This document shows, in pieces, positions 51,479 through 61,477 of a stretch of 64,000 nt of DNA (position 1 is its first letter; each line of letters begins with the position of its first letter). Source of the DNA: Vreelandella nanhaiensis (GTDB lineage: Bacteria; Pseudomonadota; Gammaproteobacteria; Pseudomonadales; Halomonadaceae); the NCBI RefSeq assembly GCF_003990185.1, contig NZ_RZHF01000028.1, positions 134-64,133 on the forward strand. Reading direction: 5' to 3'. A model generated the notes under the pieces. It ran no database searches. It was not told where the DNA came from and saw nothing but the letters and a program-made list of their open reading frames with translations. Position numbers and translations under genes: made by a program.

Positions 51479-51808
51479 TTAGGCAACCATTGATGCACAT
51501 AGGCTGGCGCAGCGATGACACGCTTGGGCGCACTCCTGGCAATGTTCGGCTTCGTGTTGGCCGCACTCATCACCGCATTTTTGACAGATATCGGCACATA
51601 GTTGGCAGATATCCTGGGCATATTCGCTGCCTTGGGCCATAAAGGCGACGGCCAGGCGACAGATTTGCGCGCACTGTATATCTAATCGAACACATTCAGC
51701 CATGTTTTCAAGATTAGGTTCCTGAAGACAAGAAGTAGCGCAATTATCACAGTAGACCGCACATATATTGCAAGCTTCGATGCACTCTTTATATTTCTGT
51801 ATGCTCAT
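51479..51808 (-). CDS. Four-helix bundle copper-binding protein (Csp/DUF326 family)
   Basis: A 109-residue, Cys-rich protein (about 18 Cys) with the repeated CxxxC and CxxC spacing of Csp1/Csp3 copper-storage proteins: CIEACNICAVYCDNCATSC, ICQLCADICQKCGDECGQH, CQECAQACHRCASLC. No signal peptide, so cytosolic (Csp3-like). Cysteines line the core of a four-helix bundle and bind Cu(I). The start follows GGGAGG. An AAGTTG-agag-CAACTT palindrome lies 33 bases upstream. Confidence 0.9.
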   Translation of the reverse strand: MSIQKYKECIEACNICAVYCDNCATSCLQEPNLENMAECVRLDIQCAQICRLAVAFMAQGSEYAQDICQLCADICQKCGDECGQHEAEHCQECAQACHRCASLCASMVA

Positions 51809-51840
51809 GTCAAAACCTCCCTTATTAAATGTACGCCTTT

Positions 51841-51856
51841 AAGTTGAGAGCAACTT
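51841..51856. promoter_or_regulatory. Palindromic candidate operator upstream of the copper protein
   Basis: AAGTTG and CAACTT are separated by four bases, a perfect six-base palindrome just upstream of the Csp-like gene and its likely promoter. It could be a metal-responsive repressor or MerR-type site; the regulator is not identified. Confidence 0.35.
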
Positions 51857-52111
51857 ATAAAATAAGAAATGGGTAGTTTTCTATTTTATAAGCCAGTTAA
51901 TAATAGAATCTAGATTGGTTTTTTGCATAAGATAAGAGAGGTTTTAACTTGTTTTAAAAATCAATAGATTAATGTGCTGTTGTAGTTTTAAAGGTTGCTT
52001 AATATGTTGGTAGCGAGAATGAATATATTACGTATGGCAATATTGTTATTTTTCCCTGAAAAAACAATTTTATTTTAATCGCAAGAGCGGTCGTCCTGTG
52101 ACGCTCTTGCA

Positions 52112-52525
52112 ATAGTGTCAATAGGTTAGACGGCTGTTTGATTAGGCACGCTGAGGTTAAATCTTGGATATTAGTGAACCCCAATAGACCTAGGGTTCTG
52201 TCTATCTCTCCTCGCAGTAAGCTCAGCGCATGCTCCGCACCCGCTGGACCACCAGCCGCTAACCCATATAGCGTCGCTCTTCCAAGCCATACGGCCTCTG
52301 CCCCTAGCGTCAGGGCTTTGATGATATCGGTGCCACGCCGAAAGCCGCTATCAAAAAATTCTGTGTGTCCACATTGGTCATTATTTTAGGTTCAAACAGA
52401 TATTGAACAAACACAGCGCGATTACGGCGCAGCGTATGTTCATCATCGCTTCCACCATCAACATATTCAAATACAAAGTTCGGCAGTTTTTTCTTGGCGA
52501 TACGTCCCAAGTTATGAATATTCAA
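52112..52525 (-). pseudogene. FMN-dependent alpha-hydroxy-acid (L-lactate) dehydrogenase, internally deleted
   Basis: The 5' part encodes MNIHNLGRIAKKKLPNFVFEYVDGGSDDEHTLRRN. About 55 codons later the sequence jumps, in another frame, to the far C-terminal motif FFDSGFRRGTDIIKAL and LGRATLYGLAAGGPAGAEHA, ending near LLGFTNIQDL. Some 220 central residues are missing, including the FMN and catalytic His regions. A GCAAGAGCG hairpin just beyond (52079-52109) may be its old terminator. It is clearly dead. Confidence 0.85.
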
Positions 52526-52619
52526 AGCTTTTTTATAATTTTAGCCTGAGAGGAGCGGACTTTTTATCGTTACTCACCTGCAACCAAAGTATAGGGTGTA
52601 AGGGCTTTTGTTTGCTTTG

Positions 52620-52635
52620 CCATACTACCATACTA
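52620..52635 (+). promoter_or_regulatory. Tandem CCATACTA repeat upstream of the GntR gene
   Basis: CCATACTA occurs twice back to back, 48 bases before the GntR start. Tandem octamers in front of a regulator and its operon suit an autoregulatory operator, but there is no direct evidence. Confidence 0.3.
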
Positions 52636-52682
52636 GTTATATCAGTTAAGGATGCCATGCCCCTCTACCCAGGCTGCTGCAG

Positions 52683-53429
52683 ATGAGCAACATCAATACT
52701 ACGTTACAAGCGCTATGGCAGGAGACTTCGGAGACCGAATCGGTTCGCCAGCGTCTTTACCATGTGTTGCGCCAGTCAATCATTCAGATGGTGCTGCCTC
52801 CAGGTCAGGCACTTTCTGAAAAAGAAGTAGCGGATACCTTTTCGGTCAGCCGCCAGCCGGTACGCGAAGCCTTTATTCGACTTTCTGAGACAGGGCTTGT
52901 CGAGGTCAAACCTCAGCGTGGCACCTATGTCGTCAAAATCTCCCAAGGCGCAGTGTTGGAGGCGCGCTTTGTACGTGAAGCGGTGGAAGTAGCCGTGGTG
53001 CGTCAGGCAACGGCCAAAGGGCTTGCGCCTGAGGTGCTGACAGAGCTGCACGATTTGCTTGAGCGCCAGCGTCGCTGTATCGAGCCTCACGACACCATTC
53101 GTTTCTATCGGCTGGACGAGCTCTTTCACAAGACACTGTCGCTGGGTGTTGGGCAACAGGCCGCCTGGAAGGTCATTGAAGAGGTGAGAGCACAGCTGGA
53201 CCGCGTACGCTACCTGAGCGTTCCCGACACAACGCCGATTGCCCGCTTGATTGACCAGCACGCCGATATAGTGGCAGCCATTGAAGACCGCGATGTAGCG
53301 CTCGCCGAGCAGGCCATGCGGCGCCATTTGCGTGAAATTTTTGTTTCTCTTCCCGACCTTGTTCAGCGTTTTCCCGAGATGTTCGATGCTCAGGAAACGG
53401 CATCTCTCATTGAGGAGGCAACCCCATGA
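52683..53429 (+). CDS. GntR family (FadR/FCD-type) regulator of the hexuronate operon
   Basis: A 248-residue regulator. The N-terminal winged helix (about 20-90) has [38 protein letters not shown]; the C-terminal FCD domain (about 105-235) binds a metal and sugar-acid ligand (DELFHKTL and a His-containing [10 protein letters not shown]). Members control hexuronate and aldonate pathways. It is the first gene of the operon and overlaps manD by four bases (ATGA). Confidence 0.9.
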   Translation: MSNINTTLQALWQETSETESVRQRLYHVLRQSIIQMVLPPGQALSEKEVADTFSVSRQPVREAFIRLSETGLVEVKPQRGTYVVKISQGAVLEARFVREAVEVAVVRQATAKGLAPEVLTELHDLLERQRRCIEPHDTIRFYRLDELFHKTLSLGVGQQAAWKVIEEVRAQLDRVRYLSVPDTTPIARLIDQHADIVAAIEDRDVALAEQAMRRHLREIFVSLPDLVQRFPEMFDAQETASLIEEATP

Positions 53430-54637
53430 AAATCGAACATGCCTATACCATTGTTACCTCGCCGGGGCGCAATTTCGTTACCTTGAAAATCGTCACTGAC
53501 GAAGGTACTTACGGAATAGGGGATGCCACGCTAAACGGGCGGGAAATGGCTGTGGTGGCTTACCTGGATGAACACGTCATACCAGCGTTGATTGGCCGCG
53601 ACCCGCAGCGCATTGAGGATATCTGGCACTATTTATACCGCGGCGCTTACTGGCGGCGCGGGCCGGTCACCATGAGCGCGATTGCCGCGGTGGACATGGC
53701 ACTTTGGGATATCAAGTCAAAGCTTGCGGGCATGCCGCTTTACCAGTTGCTGGGTGGTAAGAGCCGCGAGCGCGTGATGGTATATGGCCATGCCACGGGG
53801 CGAGATATCGATTCGTGCCTTGAAGAGGTCGCCCGCCATGTGGATGAGGGCTACAAAGCCGTGCGTGTGCAGGCAGGCGTGCCAGGAATCGCCAGTATTT
53901 ATGGCGTGGCCAAGAAAGATGGCGAGCCCTATGAGCCTGCGGATGCTGATTTGCCCGCCGAGCACGTGTGGAGCACCAGCAAATACTTGAACCATGTACC
54001 CAAACTGTTTGCCGCCGTCCGCGAGCGCTTTGGTGACGACCTACATATTTTGCACGATGTACACCACCGCTTGACGCCCATTGAAGCCGCCCGCTTAGGC
54101 AAAGAAGTTGAGCCTTATCATCTTTTCTGGCTTGAAGACTGCGTACCGGCTGAAAACCAGGAAGCGTTTGGGCTTATACGCCAACATACCACCACACCGT
54201 TAGCGGTGGGCGAAGTGTTTAATAGCCTGTATGACGCCAAGGCACTGATTGAGAACCAATGGATTGACTATATTCGCGCTACGCTCACCCACGCAGGCGG
54301 CATCACTCACGTACGCCGAATCGCTGATTTAGCCGGCCTTTATCATGTGCGGACCGGTTTCCACGGGCCGACCGATCTTTCTCCGGTCTGCCTGGGATCG
54401 GCTATCCATTTTGATACCTGGGTGCCCAACTTTGGTATTCAAGAGTATATGCCCCATACCAGCGCGACTGACGAGGTGTTCCCTCACGATTACCGGTTTG
54501 AGGATGGCCACTTCATCGTCGGCGAAACGCCGGGGCACGGCGTCGATATCGACGAAGAGCTTGCCAAACAGTATCCCTACAAGCGCGCCAGCCTGCCGGT
54601 CAACCGGTTGGAAGATGGCACCCTCTGGCATTGGTGA
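53426..54637 (+). CDS. manD: D-mannonate dehydratase, enolase superfamily (ManD/RspA)
   Basis: A 403-residue enolase-superfamily enzyme of the ManD subgroup, dehydrating D-mannonate (some members D-gluconate, often slowly) to 2-keto-3-deoxygluconate. Visible marks are [50 protein letters not shown] (metal Asp), [10 protein letters not shown] (metal Glu), VGEVF (metal Glu) and [14 protein letters not shown]. The operon also encodes the unrelated UxuA, so this may be the low-efficiency type tied to L-gulonate or L-idonate use. It is translationally coupled to the GntR gene. Confidence 0.92.
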   Translation: MKIEHAYTIVTSPGRNFVTLKIVTDEGTYGIGDATLNGREMAVVAYLDEHVIPALIGRDPQRIEDIWHYLYRGAYWRRGPVTMSAIAAVDMALWDIKSKLAGMPLYQLLGGKSRERVMVYGHATGRDIDSCLEEVARHVDEGYKAVRVQAGVPGIASIYGVAKKDGEPYEPADADLPAEHVWSTSKYLNHVPKLFAAVRERFGDDLHILHDVHHRLTPIEAARLGKEVEPYHLFWLEDCVPAENQEAFGLIRQHTTTPLAVGEVFNSLYDAKALIENQWIDYIRATLTHAGGITHVRRIADLAGLYHVRTGFHGPTDLSPVCLGSAIHFDTWVPNFGIQEYMPHTSATDEVFPHDYRFEDGHFIVGETPGHGVDIDEELAKQYPYKRASLPVNRLEDGTLWHW

Positions 54638-54667
54638 TCTAAAGAACGGGTAAGGAGTTTTGCATCC

Positions 54668-55690
54668 ATGAAAGCATTTCAGGTCAATGCACCCCACGAC
54701 TACCGGGTCGCCGAGGTTGAAGCACCCACGGCAGGCGCCGGCGAAGTGCTGGTACGCGTGGCGTTTGCCGGTATCTGTGGCTCCGATATGCATATTATTC
54801 ACGGTGATAACGCTTTCGTGCGTTTTCCGCGCATCACCGGCCACGAATTTGCCGGTGTGGTGGACGCCGTGGGCGAGGGCGTAGCGGATGTAGCGGTTGG
54901 TGATCGTGTCTGCGTCGATCCGGTCACCAGCTGCGGTACCTGCTACCCCTGCCGGATCGGCCGACCTAACGTGTGCAGCGCCTTGGAAGTGATCGGTGTG
55001 CACCGTGACGGCGGCTTCGAGGAATTCGTTTCTGTGCCGGCGACGAACGTGCATAAGCTGCCCGAGTATATCGGCCTGGACGCGGCCGCGCTGGTGGAGC
55101 CTTACACCATCGCCGCCAACGTGCTGGATCGCATGCAGCCACACCCGGGCGATCGCCTGCTGATTTTAGGTGCGGGCGTGATCGGCATGACGATTCTGCA
55201 GATGGCGCGGGCCTTGGGCATTGAAGAGATCATTGTCACCGATGTCATCAACGAGCGCCTGACTGCCGCCAAAGAGCTGGGGGCTACCCATGTTCTCAAC
55301 AGCCGCGAGCAGGATGTCGAAAAAGAAGTGCTGGCGCTGACCGAGGGCGAAGGCGTGCCGCTGATTGCCGATGCGGCCTGCGTGCCGGCGCTCTTGCCCC
55401 AGATGCTGCGCCTGGCGTCGCCCGCTGGGCGAATCGGCCTGCTCGGCTTCAGCGTGCAGCCAAGCGATCTGATACAGCTTGAAGTGATCAAGAAAGAGCT
55501 GACCCTGGTCGGCTCGCGGCTCAATAATCGAAAGTTTCCGGAGGTGCTTGCGCTCATGGCAAGTGGCAAGCTGGACCCGCTGGCGCTGGTTAGCCATCGG
55601 TTACCGTTAAGCGATATGCCCGGCGCCATCGATATGCTTGATCACCGTCCTGAAGAAGCCCGCAAGGTATTGATTCAGATCAGCGCCTGA
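54668..55690 (+). CDS. Zinc-dependent alcohol dehydrogenase, RspB-like (candidate L-gulonate/L-idonate 5-dehydrogenase)
   Basis: A 340-residue medium-chain dehydrogenase. The catalytic zinc site is in GICGSDMHIIHGD and GHEFAGVVDAVG; the structural zinc Cys cluster reads CGTCYPCRIGRPNVC; the NAD loop is LILGAGVIGMTILQMA. RspB-type enzymes next to ManD oxidise L-gulonate at C5 to D-fructuronate in characterised relatives; the same reaction here is inference by context. GGTAAGGAG precedes the start. Confidence 0.88.
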   Translation: MKAFQVNAPHDYRVAEVEAPTAGAGEVLVRVAFAGICGSDMHIIHGDNAFVRFPRITGHEFAGVVDAVGEGVADVAVGDRVCVDPVTSCGTCYPCRIGRPNVCSALEVIGVHRDGGFEEFVSVPATNVHKLPEYIGLDAAALVEPYTIAANVLDRMQPHPGDRLLILGAGVIGMTILQMARALGIEEIIVTDVINERLTAAKELGATHVLNSREQDVEKEVLALTEGEGVPLIADAACVPALLPQMLRLASPAGRIGLLGFSVQPSDLIQLEVIKKELTLVGSRLNNRKFPEVLALMASGKLDPLALVSHRLPLSDMPGAIDMLDHRPEEARKVLIQISA

Positions 55691-55773
55691 AGGCACGCCA
55701 ACTCACCACGCTATCTCACTAATAACCAAGCGCGACTAACAACCTATAACGCGAAAGTGCAGGAGTGATAAAA

Positions 55774-56742
55774 ATGATCAAGAAACTGTTAACCGGTGCG
55801 GTACTGACAACGATGGTATTCAGCGCGCAATCGGCGCTGGCCGCCGACTACACGCTACGCTTTGGTCATCTGGCCAACGAGCAGAACATATGGCACCAGG
55901 CGGCCGAGAAGTTCAAGGAGGAGGTGGAAGCCAATTCCGACGGTCGCATTGAAGTTCGCCTCTATCCCAGCGAACAGTTGGGTAGCGAGATGGATGTAAT
56001 CAACAGTATTCAGCTGGGCACGGCGGATATGACCATCACTGGCGAGAGCCTGCAGAACTGGGCGCCCAAGGCCGCCATGATGGCCGTACCTTACGCCTTC
56101 CGTGACTCCGACCACCTGCACGCAGCGGTTAGCGGTGAGATTGGCGCAGAGATCGAAGAGCAGATCATCGAGCGTACCAACTTGGTGCCGCTGGCCTGGT
56201 TTGAACGGGGTCCTCGTGAGTTGACGTCCAATCGTCCTATCCGTACACCGGATGACCTGGACGGCTTGCGCTTGCGTGTACCAAACGTACCGTTATTCGT
56301 GGATACCTGGCAGGCGATGGGGGCACGTCCTACGCCGATGGCGTTCAGCGAAGTGTTTACTGCGCTTCAGCAAAATACTCTGGAAGGGCAGGAAAACCCG
56401 CTTAGCCTGATTGAAAGTGCCAGTTTCAACGAGGTGCAGGACTACGTCAACATGACCGGTCACGTGCGCAGCTGGATCTATGTTGTGATTGGCCGTAACC
56501 AGCTGGAAAACATGCCTGACGATCTGCAGCAGGTCGTGCGCGATGCAGCCGAAACCATGCAGGCCTATGAGTCCGAGCTGTTTGTCGAGGATCAGGAACG
56601 TCTGGAGCAGGCACTTCAGGAACGCGGCATGGAGTTCATCGAGGTGGATGTGGACGCCTTCGCTGAAGCGGCCCGTCCGGCGGTACTGGAAGCGCTGACG
56701 CCTGAACAGCGTGAGCTTTTCGACGCCATTCAAGACCTGTAA
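55774..56742 (+). CDS. TRAP transporter solute-binding protein (DctP family)
   Basis: A 322-residue periplasmic protein. Signal peptide MIKKLLTGAVLTTMVFSAQS with cleavage after ALA. The DctP fold follows, with YTLRFGHLANEQNIWHQAAEKF and LRLRVPNVPLFVDTWQAMGARPTPMAFSEVFTALQQNTLEGQENP, where the Arg of LRVP is the usual carboxylate anchor. A hexuronate or aldonate ligand is expected from the neighbouring enzymes. ATG at 55774 was chosen with AGGAG at eight bases. Confidence 0.92.
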   Translation: MIKKLLTGAVLTTMVFSAQSALAADYTLRFGHLANEQNIWHQAAEKFKEEVEANSDGRIEVRLYPSEQLGSEMDVINSIQLGTADMTITGESLQNWAPKAAMMAVPYAFRDSDHLHAAVSGEIGAEIEEQIIERTNLVPLAWFERGPRELTSNRPIRTPDDLDGLRLRVPNVPLFVDTWQAMGARPTPMAFSEVFTALQQNTLEGQENPLSLIESASFNEVQDYVNMTGHVRSWIYVVIGRNQLENMPDDLQQVVRDAAETMQAYESELFVEDQERLEQALQERGMEFIEVDVDAFAEAARPAVLEALTPEQRELFDAIQDL

Positions 56743-56758
56743 GTCGGTTGGTAACGAG

Positions 56759-56785
56759 GATGGGCTGGCCGCGTGCCAGCCCATC
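56759..56785 (+). terminator. Hairpin between TRAP P and Q genes
   Basis: GATGGGCTGGC and GCCAGCCCATC form a perfect 11-base stem on a five-base loop with no T run. Such hairpins after binding-protein genes stabilise the upstream mRNA or cause partial stops, so more binding protein than membrane subunits is made. Confidence 0.65.
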
Positions 56786-56825
56786 TTCTATCTGCAAGAG
56801 CAGTTTGTCCCACGAGGATACGTTT

Positions 56826-57407
56826 ATGAGCTCGGATCAAAAAGCGCTTGAGCAAGAAGCGTTGGAGAGTCTGGATTCGATGTCGGCGGTGCCCAAGCTG
56901 CAAGGCCCCATCGGGCGATTGATCGGCTGGGTGGATACCTGTTTTCTGACGCTTGCCGTGCTGGCGCTGATCGCCATTGCGGCCACCGTGCTGCTGCAGG
57001 TGAGTTCTCGGCTATTTTTGCCGTTTTCCATTGCCTGGACCGAAGAGCTCTCGCGCTATCTGTTCATCTACATGGTGGCGCTGTCGGTCGGGGTCGTCAT
57101 GCGCCAGCATCGCAATATCAGCGTCGAGCTTTTTCATCATATGCTCGGTCCGCGCATGAAGGCGGCGTTTCAGGCGCTGATCTGTCTGCTGATTGGCGTA
57201 TTTGCTTTTTTGGTGCTGCCCTACGCCTGGCAGTACGCCCAGAACGGCACCTGGCAGACGTCCCCCACGCTGCGCATACCCATGCTGTATATCTTTTTTT
57301 CAACGGTAGTCACTTTTGCGCTACTCCTGGTTTACAGCGTGCTGGGATGTCTTGAGGGAATCCTTGCAATGTGTCGCCCCTCTGCCTCCCGCGAACAGGA
57401 GTCGTAA
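56826..57407 (+). CDS. TRAP transporter small permease (DctQ family)
   Basis: A 193-residue membrane protein with four hydrophobic helices and the DctQ motif region AWTEELSRYLFIYMVALSVGVVMRQHRNISVE. The N-terminal 30 residues are acidic and cytoplasmic. It forms the permease with the DctM protein. The start follows GAGGATA; the stop lies two bases before the dctM start. Confidence 0.9.
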   Translation: MSSDQKALEQEALESLDSMSAVPKLQGPIGRLIGWVDTCFLTLAVLALIAIAATVLLQVSSRLFLPFSIAWTEELSRYLFIYMVALSVGVVMRQHRNISVELFHHMLGPRMKAAFQALICLLIGVFAFLVLPYAWQYAQNGTWQTSPTLRIPMLYIFFSTVVTFALLLVYSVLGCLEGILAMCRPSASREQES

Positions 57408-57409
57408 GT

Positions 57410-58693
57410 ATGGAAGTCATCATTTTATTCAGCGTTTTTCTGATACTGCTGGTGGTGGGCATGCCCATCGCCTTTGCTCTCGGCATTGCCTCGATGTCCT
57501 ATCTGCTGATGGAAGGCATTTCGCTGACTATCGTGCCCCAGCGCATGTACGCGGGCATCGACACCTTCGTTCTGCTGTGTATCCCGGGCTTCGTGCTGGC
57601 CGGTAACTTGATGAACGTGGGCAATATTACCGAGCACATCGTGCGCTTTTCCAATGCGCTGCTGGGCCATATTCGCGGCGGGCTGGGCCTTGCCAACGTG
57701 GGCGGCTCGATGATCTTTGGCGGCATTTCTGGCACCGCCGTGGCGGACTCGGCGAGTATTGGCTCGGTAATGATTCCCGGCATGGCGCGCTCGGGCTACG
57801 ACAAGCCGTTTGCCGCCGCGGTCACCGCCGCTTCATCCACCGTTGGGCCGATCATTCCGCCCAGCGTGCCGATGATCATCGCGGGCTCCTTGAGCGGTAT
57901 CTCTGTTGGCCGAATGTTTCTGGCCGGCGCCGTGCCTGGGCTTCTGATGGGCCTTGCCATGATGGTGACGGTTTACATTCTGGCCGTTCGCCGGGGGTAT
58001 CCCAAGGAGAAGCGTGTGCCGGTCCTGCAGCTTCTGCGCGAAGCCAAGACGGCGTTCTGGGCGCTGCTGATGACCGTCATCATTCTCTACGGCATCATCG
58101 GCGGCTTTTTTACGCCGACAGAGGCCTCGATTGTGGCCTGTGTCTACGCGCTGGTAGTCGGCATGTATGTCTACAAGGGGCTTACTTGGCGCAAACTGCC
58201 GTCCATTCTGGTGGATACCGTTCTGACCTCCTCGGCGCTGCTGCTGATGGTGGGCCTTGCCAACCTGTTCGGCTGGATCCTGACCAGTGAGCAGATCCCG
58301 CAGATGATCGCCACGTTGATTCTCTCCATCAGCGAAAACCCGCTGATCGTACTGCTGATTTTGAACCTGATTCTGCTGTTTGTCGGCGCCTTCATGGAAA
58401 CCATCGCTGCGCTGATTATCTTGTTCCCCGCGTTGGTGGGTGTAGCCACTGGTGTTGGCGTGGACCCGGTGCACTTTGCAGTGATTGCCGTACTTAACCT
58501 GATGATTGGTCTGACCACACCGCCTGTTGGCGTGTGTCTGTTCGTGGTGGCCGGTATCGGCAAGTTGCCCATGCTGTCGGTCGCCCGCGCGATTGTGCCT
58601 TTCCTGCTATGCAACCTGACGGTGTTGATGCTTGTGACCTACGTGCCAGCCATCTCACTCTGGCTACCCAATCTGCTGATGGGGAGTAACTAG
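57410..58693 (+). CDS. TRAP transporter large permease (DctM family)
   Basis: A 427-residue membrane protein with about 11-12 helices. Typical DctM features are LLCIPGFVLAGNLMN, GGSMIFGGISGTAVADSASIG, PIIPPSVPMIIAG and GLTTPPVGVCLFVV, the substrate and sodium path. With its P and Q partners it forms a sodium-driven sugar-acid importer. AGGAG precedes the start. The next enzyme gene starts three bases after its stop. Confidence 0.93.
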   Translation: MEVIILFSVFLILLVVGMPIAFALGIASMSYLLMEGISLTIVPQRMYAGIDTFVLLCIPGFVLAGNLMNVGNITEHIVRFSNALLGHIRGGLGLANVGGSMIFGGISGTAVADSASIGSVMIPGMARSGYDKPFAAAVTAASSTVGPIIPPSVPMIIAGSLSGISVGRMFLAGAVPGLLMGLAMMVTVYILAVRRGYPKEKRVPVLQLLREAKTAFWALLMTVIILYGIIGGFFTPTEASIVACVYALVVGMYVYKGLTWRKLPSILVDTVLTSSALLLMVGLANLFGWILTSEQIPQMIATLILSISENPLIVLLILNLILLFVGAFMETIAALIILFPALVGVATGVGVDPVHFAVIAVLNLMIGLTTPPVGVCLFVVAGIGKLPMLSVARAIVPFLLCNLTVLMLVTYVPAISLWLPNLLMGSN

Positions 58694-58695
58694 GC

Positions 58696-60168
58696 ATGCC
58701 CATAGAACGTATTAATGCAACGCCGCAAACCGGCCAAGTCGGTATCGTTCATCTTGGTCTGGGGGCGTTTCATCGCGCCCATCAGGCGGTTTATCTTGAG
58801 CGCTACCGGCAGCGCAGTGGTGATGGTGAGTGGGGCGTGTGCAGCGCGAATCTCCGCTCAAGCGTTGGTCTGGTGGATAGCCTGCAAAAGGCTGGCTACC
58901 GCTATCAGGTAGCGGAATATGCCGACAGCCAGACGCTTACGCTACGTGAAATCGGCGTGATCGAGGAGACGCTCTTTTCAGGCCGTGATGCCTCGGGCAA
59001 TTGGGGGCGCGATAGAGAAGCGCTACTTGCCCGAATGGCAGCCCCAAGTACTCGTATTGTCACGTTGACCGTGACCGAAAAGGGCTACTTTCTTAATCCG
59101 GCTACCGGCGAATTGAGGGTTGATGACCCTATGGTGGCGGGCGATATTGCCTCACCTCAGCAGCCGCGTACGGCGCCTGGCTTGTTGGTAGAAGCGTTGG
59201 CAAGACGTCATAAGGCGGGTATTGAGCCGTTTGTCGTGCTTTCTTGTGACAACATGCCCCATAACGGACAGCGCACCCGAATGGCGGTTGTGCGCCTTGC
59301 CGAACAGCGTAGTGCAGAGCTGGCTCAATGGATAGCAGAGCAGGTAGCGTTTCCAAGCTCAATGGTTGACCGTATTGTACCCGCGATGACCGACGCTGAC
59401 TTCGAGCGCCTTGCCGAGCTGGGCGTCGACGACCCCAATGCCGTGGTATGTGAAGCTTTTTCACAATGGGTGGTTGAAGATCACTTCCCGCTGGGAAGGC
59501 CAGGCTGGGAAACCGAAGGCGTCGAGATGGTAAGCGATGTAGCGCCGTTTGAAACCATGAAGCTGCGTATGCTGAACGGCAGCCATTCACTGCTCGCCTA
59601 TCTTGGCGCGTTAGAAGGTATTGAAACGGTTTTTGACGGTGTCAGCCACGCGCCGCTGCGTGCGCTATTACGCCGCTATATGCTTGAAGAAGCTGCTCCC
59701 ACGCTTGAAATGCCCGCAGGCACAGACTTGATTACCTACGCGGATTCACTGCTGGCGCGATTTGCAAATGACAGTTTGCGCCACCGGCTTCAGCAAATTG
59801 CCATGGACGGTAGCCAGAAATTACCCCAGCGCTGGTTAAGTGGAGCGCTTGAGCGGGCCAGTGCCGGGCAGCCATCCCCATGTGTGGCGCTGGGGATGGC
59901 TGCGTGGATTCGTTACACCGATGGGCAAGAGCTAAATGGCAAGCCTTATGCTGTCGATGATCCCATGGCAAAACAGTTTGCTGAGCTGCACCAGACTCAC
60001 GGTGGCCACCCGGTCGAGCTGGTAAACGCATTTTTAGCCATTGATGAGGTCGTACCGCCGGCGTTGGCGGCGAACCAGCCATTTGTTGACGATGTGCTAG
60101 TAGCTTATCGCGCCTTGACTCAAGACGGGTTAAACGCTGCGCTCGCAACGCTAGGCATCGAAGAATAG
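58696..60168 (+). CDS. uxuB: Mannitol dehydrogenase family: D-fructuronate reductase (mannonate oxidoreductase)
   Basis: A 490-residue polyol-specific long-chain dehydrogenase. The NAD loop is VGIVHLGLGAFHRAHQAVY; the catalytic K-N-H set is in METMKLRMLNGSHSLLAYLG-type sequence (read here MKLRMLNGSHS); VVLSCDNMPHNG is a further family mark. It interconverts D-fructuronate and D-mannonate with NADH. It lies between the transporter and uxuA in one operon. A mannitol or arabinitol role is possible for the family but less likely here. Confidence 0.9.
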   Translation: MPIERINATPQTGQVGIVHLGLGAFHRAHQAVYLERYRQRSGDGEWGVCSANLRSSVGLVDSLQKAGYRYQVAEYADSQTLTLREIGVIEETLFSGRDASGNWGRDREALLARMAAPSTRIVTLTVTEKGYFLNPATGELRVDDPMVAGDIASPQQPRTAPGLLVEALARRHKAGIEPFVVLSCDNMPHNGQRTRMAVVRLAEQRSAELAQWIAEQVAFPSSMVDRIVPAMTDADFERLAELGVDDPNAVVCEAFSQWVVEDHFPLGRPGWETEGVEMVSDVAPFETMKLRMLNGSHSLLAYLGALEGIETVFDGVSHAPLRALLRRYMLEEAAPTLEMPAGTDLITYADSLLARFANDSLRHRLQQIAMDGSQKLPQRWLSGALERASAGQPSPCVALGMAAWIRYTDGQELNGKPYAVDDPMAKQFAELHQTHGGHPVELVNAFLAIDEVVPPALAANQPFVDDVLVAYRALTQDGLNAALATLGIEE

Positions 60169-60178
60169 GGAGTGATTT

Positions 60179-61357
60179 ATGGAGCATACCTGGCGCTGGT
60201 TCGGCCCTAACGATGCGATACACCTTGAAGAAATCCGGCAGGCTGGCGCAACCGGTATTGTGACGGCACTGCATGAAATACCCAACGATCAGGTATGGCC
60301 GGTCGAGGCGATTCAAGCGCGTAAAGCCATGATTGAGGCCGTTGGGCTAAGCTGGTCGGTGGTTGAAAGCGTGCCGGTTCATGAAGCGATAAAGCAGGGC
60401 CTTGCGACGCGTGACGCGTTGATTGAAACGTACTGCCAAACGCTGCGTAATTTGGCGGCCTGTGGCATCGACACGGTGTGCTACAACTTTATGCCGGTGC
60501 TCGACTGGACGCGCACGGATCTCGTCCATGTACTGCCGGATGGTGCGCTGGCGCTGCGCTTTGATCACACCGCGTTTGCTGCTTTTGATCTCTATATTCT
60601 TAAGCGGCCAGGGGCCGAGGCTGAGTATAGCGAAGCAGATAAGCATATGGCGCAACGCTACCTGGAGACGCTTGATCAGTCCGCCCGTGACAAGCTGGTG
60701 ACCACACTGATCGCTGGACTGCCTGGGGCTGAAGAGCACTATACGCTGGAGCAGTTTCGGGATGTGCTGGCGGAGTATGCCGAGATTAATGCTGAAAAGC
60801 TGCACGAAAATCTTGGCTACTTTTTACAGGCAATTATTCCAGTGGCTGAAGAAGTCGGCATTCGTATGGCGATCCATCCGGATGACCCGCCCCGGCCGCT
60901 TCTGGGCTTGCCGCGTGTGGTGTCAACTCATGAGGATGCTCAGTGGGTGGTGGATCACGTGCCCAGTCCGGCCAATGGTCTAACGTTCTGCACCGGTTCT
61001 TATGGTGTTCGTAAAGATAACGACCTGGTTGCCATGGCGCGCCATTTTGCTCCGCATATTCACTTTATCCACCTGCGTGCTACAAAGCGCGAGGCGGATC
61101 CACGTTCGTTCCACGAAGCACCGCACCTTGCCGGTGATGTAGATATGGTCGGCGTGATAAAAGCGCTGGTGGAAGAAGAGCGTCGCCGTGAAAAAGAGGG
61201 TGGGGCACGTTTGCCGTTACGCCCTGATCATGGCCATCATATTCTTGACGATCAACAGCGTAAAACCGCGCCTGGCTACCCGCTTTATGGCCGCATGCGC
61301 GGGCTTGCCGAGCTGCGTGGCGTGGAGCTCGCTGTGCGCCAGCTAACTGCAGAGTAA
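60179..61357 (+). CDS. uxuA: D-mannonate dehydratase UxuA
   Basis: A 392-residue TIM-barrel metal enzyme, the length of E. coli UxuA. It starts [19 protein letters not shown] and has [34 protein letters not shown] and [16 protein letters not shown], the family's substrate and metal regions, then [13 protein letters not shown]. It dehydrates D-mannonate to 2-keto-3-deoxygluconate. AGGGAG precedes the start. It closes the operon before a strong terminator. A second, unrelated mannonate dehydratase (ManD) heads the same operon. Confidence 0.95.
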   Translation: MEHTWRWFGPNDAIHLEEIRQAGATGIVTALHEIPNDQVWPVEAIQARKAMIEAVGLSWSVVESVPVHEAIKQGLATRDALIETYCQTLRNLAACGIDTVCYNFMPVLDWTRTDLVHVLPDGALALRFDHTAFAAFDLYILKRPGAEAEYSEADKHMAQRYLETLDQSARDKLVTTLIAGLPGAEEHYTLEQFRDVLAEYAEINAEKLHENLGYFLQAIIPVAEEVGIRMAIHPDDPPRPLLGLPRVVSTHEDAQWVVDHVPSPANGLTFCTGSYGVRKDNDLVAMARHFAPHIHFIHLRATKREADPRSFHEAPHLAGDVDMVGVIKALVEEERRREKEGGARLPLRPDHGHHILDDQQRKTAPGYPLYGRMRGLAELRGVELAVRQLTAE

Positions 61358-61374
61358 GCCATTGTTATAAGAAC

Positions 61375-61413
61375 AAAAAGCCCCGCTGATTTAATGGGTC
61401 AGCGGGGCTTTTT
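61375..61413. terminator. Strong bidirectional terminator after uxuA
   Basis: AAAAAGCCCCGCTGA and TCAGCGGGGCTTTTT form a 15-base perfect inverted repeat with a nine-base loop and T run on both strands. It ends the uxu operon and, from the other side, the kduD transcript. Confidence 0.93.
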
Positions 61414-61477
61414 ATGAGGCGTCAGTACTGTTAGTCGATAATGGCTTAAACGTTAAAGAGCACTTGGCTACCTGCTT

